A program made the position numbers and the translations under genes. From SXXH01 sp041165735 (lineage in GTDB: Bacteria; Planctomycetota; UBA1135; GCA-002686595), in contig JBKDQQ010000174.1 in assembly GCA_046341775.1 (NCBI GenBank), forward strand, positions 1-8,073: DNA of 8,073 bases, given 5' to 3'. The notes under the pieces were generated by a model. That model was not told the DNA's origin. It ran no database searches and was given only the letters and a program-made list of their open reading frames with translations. Below, in pieces: positions 1-7,015 of the stretch (positions within the stretch are counted from its first letter, which is position 1; every line of letters starts with the position of its first letter).

Positions 1-1155
1 CTGGTCGTCGGCGTGATGGGTTGCATGGCCCAGCGCATGGGCGAGGAGATCTTCGCGCGCGCCGGGCACGTGGACCTCGTCGCGGGCACGCGCCAGTTCG
101 CGCAGCTCCCCACCCTCGTCGAGGAGGTGCGGCGACGCCGCGCCCAGGGCGAGTCCAAGGTGCGCGTGGCGGCGTTGTCGATGGAGGACCGCCTCGCCCT
201 CGACCGCGAGGACGAGCCGTGGGACGGCGGCGCGCACGCGTACCTGACGGTCATGCGCGGTTGCGACCTCAACTGCACCTACTGCATCGTGCCGACCGTG
301 CGCGGACGCGTGCTGTCGTATCCGATCGAGCACGTGGTCAAGGAGGCGCGGCACTACGTCGAGCGCGGCGTCAAGGTGCTCACGCTGCTGGGCCAGACGG
401 TCAACAGCTTCGGGGAGGACCTGCCCGCGCCGGGACCGGACGAGCGCCAGTGGAGCGGCCGCCAGGGTCGACCGGGCCTCGGCGACCTGCTGCGGGAGCT
501 GCAGGAGATCGACGGACTCGCGCGCATCCGCCTGATCACGCTGCACCCGAGCTACATCACGGACAACTTCGCGCGCGCCATCGCCGAGTGCGGCAAGGTC
601 GAGCGCTTCCTGCCCTTGCCTGCGCAATCGGGCTCCGACGAGATCCTGCGCGCCATGAAGCGCGGCTACACGACCGACTTGTACCGCAGGCGCGTCGAGA
701 TCCTGCGCGCGCGCGTGCCCGACATCGAACTGGGCAGCGACTGGATCGTCGGCTTCCCTGGCGAGACGGCCGAGGACCACGCGCGCAGCGAGGCCTTCCT
801 CTCGGAGCAGGGCTTCGCCGTGAACTACATCTTCAAGTACGACCCGCGCCCCGGCACCAAGGCGCACGACGGGCTGGTCGACGACGTGCCCGACGAGGCC
901 AAGAAGGAGCGCAACCAGCGCCTGCTGGCGCTGGGCGAGGAGGTCGGCCTGCGCCGCCACGGCGCGCACGTGGGGGCGAGGAGGCGCGTGCTCGTCGAGG
1001 GGCGCAAGGACGACGGTCGCCTGTCCGGCCGCACCGAGCACGGATTGATGGCCTCGTTCGAAGGCCCGGAGTCGCTGCTCGGCCGCGAGGTGGAGGTCGA
1101 GATCTCGGGCGCGTCGGGCTACGGCCTGGGCGGGACGCTCGCGCGGCCCGCCTGA
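1..1155 (+). CDS. miaB: tRNA-2-methylthio-N6-dimethylallyladenosine synthase MiaB, 5'-truncated by the window edge
   Basis: The visible 384 residues are the C-terminal part of a radical-SAM methylthiotransferase, which converts N6-isopentenyl-A37 to the 2-methylthio form in tRNAs reading UNN codons, using two 4Fe-4S clusters. Reading frame 1 stays open to base 1, so the ATG at 13 is internal. The segment VGVMGCMAQR (Cys at visible residue 8) is the end of the UPF0004 domain and carries the third ligand of the auxiliary cluster; the first two cysteines lie upstream of the window. The radical-SAM motif is RGCDLNCTYC, with Cys 88, 92 and 95 (CX3CX2C). It is followed by the MiaB-type blocks LLGQTVNSFGED, LPAQSGSDEILRAMKRGYT and DWIVGFPGETAEDH. 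A TRAM RNA-binding domain fills about the last 60 residues. GQ-VNS and the QSGSD block favour MiaB over MtaB or RimO. The gene converges on the beta-helix lipoprotein with a 43-bp gap. Confidence 0.93.
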   Translation: MVVGVMGCMAQRMGEEIFARAGHVDLVAGTRQFAQLPTLVEEVRRRRAQGESKVRVAALSMEDRLALDREDEPWDGGAHAYLTVMRGCDLNCTYCIVPTVRGRVLSYPIEHVVKEARHYVERGVKVLTLLGQTVNSFGEDLPAPGPDERQWSGRQGRPGLGDLLRELQEIDGLARIRLITLHPSYITDNFARAIAECGKVERFLPLPAQSGSDEILRAMKRGYTTDLYRRRVEILRARVPDIELGSDWIVGFPGETAEDHARSEAFLSEQGFAVNYIFKYDPRPGTKAHDGLVDDVPDEAKKERNQRLLALGEEVGLRRHGAHVGARRRVLVEGRKDDGRLSGRTEHGLMASFEGPESLLGREVEVEISGASGYGLGGTLARPA

Positions 1156-1169
1156 ATCCGCGCGCCTCT

Positions 1170-1185
1170 GTCAAATATATTTGAC
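1170..1185. repeat. 16-bp perfect AT-rich palindrome between convergent genes
   Basis: GTCAAATATATTTGAC reads identically on both strands and contains ten consecutive A/T bases in an otherwise very GC-rich window. It starts 15 bases after the miaB stop and ends 13 bases before the stop of the opposing lipoprotein gene. As RNA it could fold into a 6-bp stem with a UAUA loop in either direction. It could therefore act as a weak bidirectional terminator or transcript 3' end, or as DNA it could be a binding site for a dimeric regulator. The palindrome is seen directly; the function is inferred. Confidence 0.6.
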
Positions 1186-1198
1186 GGATGCCGGCGCC

Positions 1199-3187
1199 TC
1201 AGGGCGCGCCGCGTTCGCAGGCGCCGATGTCGACCAGCGCGCCGCGGCCGGCAAGGTCGACGCTGCGGGGCTCGTGGCGCGCGTCCCAAGGCCACGCAGG
1301 GTCGAGCAGCTCGTCCTCGCCGGCGTCGAGCAGCGGCGAAGCCGCGGCGGGCACCAGGCTCCACGCCGGATCGTCGACCGTGCCGTGCAAGCCGTCCGGT
1401 CCGGGCGCGGGCGGCGCTTCGACGAGCCGCTGGAGCCCTTCCGGCAGGTTCTCGCCGAGCACGAGGCAGTTGCGCACCTCGAGCGGGCGCGCGGTGCCGA
1501 ACTCGTCGCCCGCGTCGTCGTGCAGCAGGCTGCCCGCCAGCGTGGCCAGGTTGAGCGCGCTTCCACCGAAGCCCGCGCCCTCGGGGGCCGCGTTGTCCAC
1601 CATCGTCAGGTGCAGCATGCGCGGCTCGGCGAAGGCCATGGCGTGCACGCCGCCGCCCTTGGCGGCGCGGTTGCCGACGAGCACGCACGATTCCATGCGC
1701 GCCCGCGTGAAGTAGCCGAACAAGACGCCGCCGCCCCAGCCCTCGAGGGAGCCGAAGGCCTCGTTGCCGACGAAGGCGCTGCTGCGCAGGATCGGGTCCT
1801 CGCCCTCGAAGTACACGCCGCCGCCGCCGAGCTCGGCGCGATTGGCGCGGAACGAGCAGTCCTCGACGATGCTGTCGGAGAAGTAGTTCGACATGCCTCC
1901 GCCGACCGAGAAGTCGGTGCCCGAAGCGCTGTTGCCCACGAAGGTGCAACGGCGCGCGATCGACGGCGAGGACAACGTGTACAAGCCGCCGCCTTCCGTC
2001 GCGGCGTTCTCCTCGAACAGGCAATCCTCGACCAGCGCTGCCGAGTCCTCGATGTGGTAGACGCCCGCGCCGAAGCTGGCGAGGTTCCCGCGGAACTCGC
2101 AGTCGCGCACGGTGGGCGCTCCGCCGGTGGTCCAGATGCCTCCACCTCCGCTGCCGCCTCCGCCGCCTCCGCCGCCCTCCACCTCGAGCCCGGCGGCGTT
2201 GCCGGCGAACGACGAGCGTTCGACGACCCCGTCGTTGAACTCGAGGAACACGCCGCCGCCGCCGATCTCGGCCGTGTTGCCCTGGTACAGGCAACCCTCG
2301 ATCGACGGCAGCGCGCCCGCCGCCCCGAAGGTGCCGGCGCCGCGCTGGGCGCGATTGTCGAGGAACATGCTGTCGACGACGCGCGGCAGCATGTGCGAGC
2401 GGATGTACAGCGCGCCGCCTTCCTGTTCCGCTTCGTTGTCCGCGAAGCAACCACGCTCGACGGTCGAGGCGGCGTGGTCGTGCAGGTACAACCCGCCGCC
2501 GAAGTTGAGCGAGCGGTTGTGGCGGACGACGCAGTCGATGTAGAGGCTGCCCTCGCCGTGGTCGTTGACGGCGCCGTGGTTCGCGGCGAGGTTGTGCTCG
2601 ACCACGACGGCCACGAAGGTCGGCCCGCCGCCGAAGATGTTGATCGCCGCGCCTTGGTCGCGGCTCTCGACCTTCGGGCCTTGGCCCGCGCCGGTCGCGG
2701 CCCCTCCGCGCACCACGACGCCGTCGAGCACCGTCGAAGGGGGGCAGTCGACCGCCACGACCACGTGGTAGGCGTTGTCCTCGCGCTGGCTCCACGACGG
2801 GCCATCGTCGCCGAGCAGATCGCCGTCCAAGGTCGCCACGTTCAAGTACGGATCGCGCGTGGCGCGCGTCGTCTCGTCGCCCGCGAAGCCGCCATACACG
2901 GCGACTCCGGGCACGAGGTGGAAGGAGTCGTCGCGCCGCGCTCCGGGACGGTACGTGCCGGCCTTCAGCCACAACTCGTCGCCGGCGCGAGCGGAGGCCA
3001 GCGCCGCTTGCAGGCCGATGGGTGCTTGCCACGAGTCCCCTGCGCCGTCGCCACCGGGCGCCACGCGCCACACGCGCGCCTGGGCGGCCGGCGTCGTCGA
3101 ACCGCCGCCCGAGCCGCAGGCGGCGAGGCCGAGGCCCGCGGCGAGGAGCGCGAAGGGGGAGAGCAGGCGCGGGCGATCGAGGTGCAT
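1199..3187 (-). CDS. Right-handed parallel beta-helix lipoprotein with PMP-like repeats and a choice-of-anchor Q-like C-terminus
   Basis: This is a 662-residue exported protein. The N-terminus has two Arg, a hydrophobic stretch and the lipobox LAAC (Cys24), followed by a Gly/Ser/Thr-rich linker, so it should be a lipid-anchored envelope protein. Residues 38-125 follow the classic opening of this beta-helix family: VAPGGDGAGDSW, an ALASARAGDELWLKAGTYRP block, VYGGFAGDET, then VATLDGD. Residues about 155-550 hold some ten irregular coils of the pattern GGG(V/L)Y...(V/L)..C.F..N.A...GGG, resembling chlamydial PMP repeats and predicting a long parallel beta-helix. The end, ASPLLDAG...VDIGACERG, matches the C-terminus typical of choice-of-anchor Q proteins. 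A poly-Gly stretch lies at 338-350. The ATG at 3187 is chosen because it begins the signal peptide; no Shine-Dalgarno is seen. The ligand or role is unknown (adhesion or polysaccharide binding are possible), and no catalytic residues are recognisable. Confidence 0.88.
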   Translation of the reverse strand: MHLDRPRLLSPFALLAAGLGLAACGSGGGSTTPAAQARVWRVAPGGDGAGDSWQAPIGLQAALASARAGDELWLKAGTYRPGARRDDSFHLVPGVAVYGGFAGDETTRATRDPYLNVATLDGDLLGDDGPSWSQREDNAYHVVVAVDCPPSTVLDGVVVRGGAATGAGQGPKVESRDQGAAINIFGGGPTFVAVVVEHNLAANHGAVNDHGEGSLYIDCVVRHNRSLNFGGGLYLHDHAASTVERGCFADNEAEQEGGALYIRSHMLPRVVDSMFLDNRAQRGAGTFGAAGALPSIEGCLYQGNTAEIGGGGVFLEFNDGVVERSSFAGNAAGLEVEGGGGGGGGSGGGGIWTTGGAPTVRDCEFRGNLASFGAGVYHIEDSAALVEDCLFEENAATEGGGLYTLSSPSIARRCTFVGNSASGTDFSVGGGMSNYFSDSIVEDCSFRANRAELGGGGVYFEGEDPILRSSAFVGNEAFGSLEGWGGGVLFGYFTRARMESCVLVGNRAAKGGGVHAMAFAEPRMLHLTMVDNAAPEGAGFGGSALNLATLAGSLLHDDAGDEFGTARPLEVRNCLVLGENLPEGLQRLVEAPPAPGPDGLHGTVDDPAWSLVPAAASPLLDAGEDELLDPAWPWDARHEPRSVDLAGRGALVDIGACERGAP
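2138..2176 (-). repeat. Slippage-prone GGCGGCGGA tandem repeat encoding poly-glycine inside the beta-helix gene
   Basis: On the minus strand the codons run as about 2.7 copies of the 9-mer GGCGGCGGA, then AGC and four more Gly codons. They encode eight Gly, one Ser and four Gly (residues 338-350). The unit length is a multiple of three, so copy-number change would lengthen or shorten a loop between beta-helix coils without breaking the frame. Confidence 0.7.
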
Positions 3188-3238
3188 GGTGGGCGGGTGG
3201 AGTGGGCCTGCGCGACCGGCCGGGGTCGCACTCTTCCA

Positions 3239-3244
3239 ATCCTA
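3239..3244 (-). promoter_or_regulatory. Candidate -10 box (TAGGAT) for the beta-helix lipoprotein gene
   Basis: In the 209-bp gap between the two lipoprotein genes, the minus strand reads CCCTAGGATTGG about 51 bases before the start codon at 3187. TAGGAT fits the TANNNT form of a -10 element. No convincing -35 hexamer is seen at the usual spacing. The rest of this gap shows only GC-rich sequence and the hairpin listed at its right end. Confidence 0.2.
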
Positions 3245-3350
3245 GGGGAGGACGCGGGCGCGCGCAGGCTCGGTTCCGCCGGAAGCTCCGCGCCCGGGCC
3301 GCAATCGATCGCGGATCGGAAGGAACTTCGCGCCAAGGCCCCTGCGCCGT

Positions 3351-3367
3351 GGCGCGCGCTTCGCGCC
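3351..3367 (-). terminator. Possible GC hairpin after the beta-propeller gene
   Basis: GGCGCG and CGCGCC form a 6-bp stem with a 5-nt loop, extendable by two more pairs past one mismatch. It begins about 29 bases downstream of the TAG stop at 3397-3399 on the minus strand. No T-tract follows, so this is only a candidate 3' end; GC-rich sequence yields such short stems by chance. Confidence 0.22.
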
Positions 3368-3396
3368 GCGTGATCGGCCCGGGCGGGTCCGGCGGG

Positions 3397-4422
3397 CTAG
3401 TCCGGCAGGAACTGGAAGGCCTGGCGACGGCGCACCCAGGCCATGCCATCGGGCTCCGCACCGCCCTCGATGCGTCCGACCACGCGCTCGCCCACGAGGT
3501 CGACGATCGCGATCTGGTCGAGCTTGGTGAGCGCGACCCACGCGTGGCGTCCCTGCGGTTCGATCTCGATGCCCACGGGCATGGAGCCTTCCGCGAGCGG
3601 GATGCGCCGAAGTTCGCGGCGCTGCGGGACCGAGACCAGCGAGACGTCGCCGCTCGCCGCGTTGGAGACCAGCGCCATGCGTCCATCCGGCGTGATCTCG
3701 ACGCGGATGGGGAAGTCGCCCACGGCGAGACGCGCGCGCTCCGCGAGCGTCTGCGCGTCGAGCACGACGAGGTCGTCGTCGCCGCGGTTGGCGACCCACA
3801 GCTCCCTTCCATCGGGAGCCAGCGCGAGTCCCTCCGGTTGGTCCCCCGTGCGCGCGCGCGCCAGCACCGCGCCGCTCTGCGCGTCGAGGCGCACGACCTC
3901 GTTGCTGTCCATGCAGGCGACGAAGATGCTTCCGCCGTCGGGCGGCACGGCGAGCATGTGCGGCCGCTTGCCGCCGGCGTCGAAGCGCCGCAGCACCTTG
4001 CCGGCGGCGACATCGACCACGAGCACCTTGTCCTCGCCCTCGCAGGTGACCGCCACGGTGCTGCGCCGATCGAGGAAGGCGAGTCCGTGCGGGCGCGTCG
4101 CTCCGAGTTCGACGATGTGCTCGCGGCGGTCCTCGGGCAGCCAGTACACCGCGAGCGTCGCGCCCGGCTCGGCGGTTCCGTGGTTCGCCACCACGGCGCG
4201 CGAACCGTCGTCCGACACGCACACCTCGTGCGGACCCGCGCCGGTCTCGAGCACGCCGCGCAGCGTCCCCGTGGCGGGGTTCCTCGTGGACATGCGCGCC
4301 GCGCTCTTCTCGAGCACGAGCAGGTCGCTGCCCGGCGGGACGGCCACGCCTTCGCGCGGGCCGACGCAGGCGGTGGAGGACGCCAGGAGGGCGAGGACGA
4401 TGCGAGTGGTCGGGCGGTTCAT
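3397..4422 (-). CDS. YVTN-type beta-propeller repeat lipoprotein
   Basis: This 341-residue protein begins with a short basic and hydrophobic leader ending in SSTAC (Cys19). The lipobox is non-ideal because the -3 residue is Ser, so lipidation is likely but not certain. From residue 62 to the end come about six or seven propeller blades, each built on a P-h.h.h..DG..hhVan..-.-hhhhD...g.v......G pattern. Examples are PHEVCVSDDGSRAVVAN, PEGLALAPDGRELWVANRG and PIRVEITPDGRMALVSN. This is the YVTN/SMP-30-like seven-bladed propeller family of secreted proteins. Members often bind surface ligands or are of unknown role; the sequence shows no catalytic motif. It lies between mdh (145 bp upstream) and the beta-helix lipoprotein (209 bp downstream) on the same strand. 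The ATG at 4422 is the only start giving a signal peptide, and no Shine-Dalgarno precedes it. Confidence 0.87.
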   Translation of the reverse strand: MNRPTTRIVLALLASSTACVGPREGVAVPPGSDLLVLEKSAARMSTRNPATGTLRGVLETGAGPHEVCVSDDGSRAVVANHGTAEPGATLAVYWLPEDRREHIVELGATRPHGLAFLDRRSTVAVTCEGEDKVLVVDVAAGKVLRRFDAGGKRPHMLAVPPDGGSIFVACMDSNEVVRLDAQSGAVLARARTGDQPEGLALAPDGRELWVANRGDDDLVVLDAQTLAERARLAVGDFPIRVEITPDGRMALVSNAASGDVSLVSVPQRRELRRIPLAEGSMPVGIEIEPQGRHAWVALTKLDQIAIVDLVGERVVGRIEGGAEPDGMAWVRRRQAFQFLPD

Positions 4423-4430
4423 CGTGGTCG

Positions 4431-4436
4431 AGGCTA
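4431..4436 (-). promoter_or_regulatory. Candidate -10 box (TAGCCT) immediately upstream of the beta-propeller start
   Basis: The minus strand reads CCTAGCCTCGACCACG directly before the ATG at 4422. TAGCCT ends 8 bases from the start codon. If it is a -10 element, transcription would begin at or next to the ATG and the mRNA would be leaderless, in keeping with the missing ribosome binding site. No good -35 is seen 16-18 bases upstream, so this is a weak call. Confidence 0.25.
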
Positions 4437-4497
4437 GGCGACGCCTGCGGCGGATGCGAGGGCTTCGCGCGCGGTCCGGCGGAGGACTCGCAAGGAG

Positions 4498-4535
4498 GGC
4501 GGGACGAGCCCCGATCGCTCGAGGCTCGTCCCGCC
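4498..4535 (-). terminator. Strong 13-bp hairpin downstream of malate dehydrogenase
   Basis: GGCGGGACGAGCC at 4498-4510 and GGCTCGTCCCGCC at 4523-4535 are perfect inverted repeats. Within the 12-base loop a CGA/TCG pair can extend the stem past one mismatch, leaving a TCGC tetraloop. The hairpin begins 32 bases after the mdh stop at 4568 and lies before the start of the beta-propeller gene. No T-tract follows on the minus strand, so it would be a U-less terminator or an mRNA-stabilising 3' stem. The length and perfection make chance unlikely even at this GC content. Confidence 0.5.
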
Positions 4536-4567
4536 GAACGCCATGCCGGGCAGGACGCCCGCGCGCG

Positions 4568-5560
<993 letters not shown>

Positions 5561-5668
5561 CTTCGGTCCGTGTGCGCCGCGTTGCCGGCGGCGCGGTGTG
5601 GGCCTCGCTGGGCGGAGGCCTTCGGGGTGGTGCTGGCCGGCGCGGGATGGCCTGGCGGCGACGCCGGA

Positions 5669-5685
5669 GGGCACAAAGTATGCCC
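5669..5685. repeat. Short inverted repeat GGGCA-N7-TGCCC in the mdh/ribD divergent region
   Basis: GGGCA CAAAGTA TGCCC lies about 109 bases upstream of the mdh start and 101 bases upstream of the ribD start. Its AT-rich spacer is unusual here, and on the minus strand it includes CATACT, a possible -10 for mdh. It may be an operator or promoter element shared by the two divergent genes. The arms are only 5 bp, so chance is possible. The rest of the 225-bp gap shows GC-rich sequence and no gene. Confidence 0.25.
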
Positions 5686-5750
5686 GCCGTGAACGGAAAG
5701 GGAAGTGCGGCTGGAGTTGGGCTCCGGATCCGCTCGATTCCTGCCGCAGG

Positions 5751-5761
5751 TAGCCTAGAGT
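5751..5761 (+). promoter_or_regulatory. Candidate -10 region (TAGCCTAGAGT) for ribD
   Basis: Two overlapping TANNNT hexamers, TAGCCT and TAGAGT, end 29 and 24 bases before the ribD ATG. TAGCCT is the same hexamer found next to the beta-propeller start. No clear -35 is visible. The short leader this implies leaves no room for an FMN riboswitch between promoter and start. Confidence 0.27.
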
Positions 5762-5785
5762 GGCTCGCACTCGGGCACGGCCTGC

Positions 5786-6961
5786 ATGCGCACTCCCACG
5801 GCGATCCTGGACGAAGACACCCTAGCCCGCCTGCTCGGCGAACTGTCGCGCGAGGCGGCGACGCGGCGTTTCGACGTGGCGCCGAATCCTTGCGTGGGCG
5901 CGGCCTTGCTGGCGGGGACGGAGGTCGTCGGGCGCGGCGTCCATCGCCACTACGGCGGGCCGCACGCCGAGATCGAGGCCATGCGCGCCGCGGGCACGGC
6001 GGTCCTGTCCGCGGACACGCTCGTCGTCACGCTCGAGCCTTGCTCGAGCCACGGCAAGACCCCGCCTTGCGTGGACGCCATCCTCGCCGCGGGCATCGGT
6101 CGCGTGGTCGTCGGCGCCCTCGATCCCGATCCGCGCCACCGCGGCCGCGGGCTCGAACTCCTGCGCGAGAAGGGCCTCGAGGTCGTGCTGCTCGAGGGGA
6201 TGGCGCCGCTCTCGGAAGTTGCGCCGCACTTCCTGCAGTGGACCGACAACGAACGCCTGCGGCGGCCGCGTCCGTGGACCATCGCCAAGTGGGCCCAGAC
6301 GCGCACGGGGCAGTTGGTCCCGCCGGAAGGCGTGGGCGGGGGGCGTTGGATCTCCTCGCACGCTTCGCTCGAGGAAGTGGCCGTGCTGCGCAGCCGCGTC
6401 GACGCCATCGTCACGGGCGTCGGCACCGTGATCGCCGACGATCCGCGCATGACCGTGCGCCCTCCCGGCGACACCCGCAAGCCGCCGTTGCGCGTCATCC
6501 TCGACAGCCGACTGCGCACGCCGCCCACCGCGCGCATCCTGAAGCAGCTGCAGACCGAGGCCGAAGCCGGCGGCCGCACGATCATCCTGTGCATCGGCGG
6601 CGCGAACGCGGCGCGCCACCACGCCTTGATCGACGCGGGCGCCGAGGTGCACGAACTGCACGTCGCCACGGACGACGGCGTGGACCTGCGCGACGTCCAA
6701 CGCCACCTGTGGGAGGAGCTCGGCGTGCGACGCGTGCTGCTCGAGAGCGGCCCGATCCTGACCTCGCACTACCTATCGCACGGCTTCGTCGATCAGGTGC
6801 GCGTCTACACGGGTTCCGTCAACGGCGGTCGCGGGCCGACCTTGGCGCAGGACTTGCTGCGCCAGAAGCTCGCGCAGCGCCTCGATCGCGAGGTCGGTCC
6901 CGACGCGGTGTTCGAGGCCTTCGTCGATCCGCGCGGCACGCACTTGCGCGGGTTCCACTGA
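5786..6961 (+). CDS. ribD: Bifunctional diaminohydroxyphosphoribosylaminopyrimidine deaminase / 5-amino-6-(5-phosphoribosylamino)uracil reductase RibD
   Basis: This 391-residue cytosolic enzyme catalyses the second and third steps of riboflavin synthesis from GTP: hydrolytic deamination of the pyrimidine, then NADPH-dependent reduction of the ribose. The N-terminal deaminase domain (about 10-150) has APNPCVGA (32-39), the zinc and catalytic motif PHAEIEA (His60, Glu62), and LEPCSSHGKTPPC (Cys86, Cys95). The reductase domain (about 160-391) shows RPWTIAKWAQTRTGQL, WISSHAS, RVDAIVTGVGTVIADDPRMTVR (204-225) and a late LLESGP block. The last departs from the usual VEGGP by a Ser. The length is slightly above the usual 360-380, and both activities look intact. 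The ATG at 5786 is the first in-frame start with a sensible N-terminus; no Shine-Dalgarno is visible. No other rib gene is in the window, so it stands alone here, divergent from mdh. Confidence 0.95.
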   Translation: MRTPTAILDEDTLARLLGELSREAATRRFDVAPNPCVGAALLAGTEVVGRGVHRHYGGPHAEIEAMRAAGTAVLSADTLVVTLEPCSSHGKTPPCVDAILAAGIGRVVVGALDPDPRHRGRGLELLREKGLEVVLLEGMAPLSEVAPHFLQWTDNERLRRPRPWTIAKWAQTRTGQLVPPEGVGGGRWISSHASLEEVAVLRSRVDAIVTGVGTVIADDPRMTVRPPGDTRKPPLRVILDSRLRTPPTARILKQLQTEAEAGGRTIILCIGGANAARHHALIDAGAEVHELHVATDDGVDLRDVQRHLWEELGVRRVLLESGPILTSHYLSHGFVDQVRVYTGSVNGGRGPTLAQDLLRQKLAQRLDREVGPDAVFEAFVDPRGTHLRGFH

Positions 6962-6974
6962 CGGCGGCGTCGGG

Positions 6975-7012
6975 CGCGCGCGGCCCGGCCGATGCAGCGC
7001 GCTCCGCGCGCG
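6975..7012. terminator. GC hairpin between convergent ribD and the thioredoxin-like gene
   Basis: CGCGCGCGG at 6975-6983 and CCGCGCGCG at 7004-7012 form a perfect 9-bp inverted repeat around a 20-base loop. It fills most of the 54-bp gap between two converging stop codons, so it could end transcripts from both sides. There is no T-tract, and the alternating GC sequence is prone to chance pairing. Confidence 0.35.
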
Positions 7013-7015
7013 AGC

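Noticed and set aside
1181..3373. A 730-codon open frame on the plus strand antisense to the beta-helix gene
   Set aside because: Low-complexity Ala/Val/Arg/His composition without motifs; the opposite strand has a signal peptide, a lipobox and family repeats.
1119..4013. A 964-codon open frame on the minus strand spanning both lipoprotein genes
   Set aside because: Its translation is Arg/Ala-rich with no domain; it is an out-of-frame shadow of two well-supported genes, as expected at this GC content.
5619..5632. CCTTCGGGGTGGTG, superficially like the start of an FMN riboswitch, upstream of ribD
   Set aside because: The rest of the conserved RFN element (GAAATTCCC, ACCGGCGGT and so on) is absent, and the likely ribD promoter lies downstream of it.
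5561..5770. N-terminal extension of mdh to an ATG at 5770
   Set aside because: The added 70 residues resemble no MDH and would cover the divergent promoter region; MKTPIRVAVTGAAGQIG is the normal family start.
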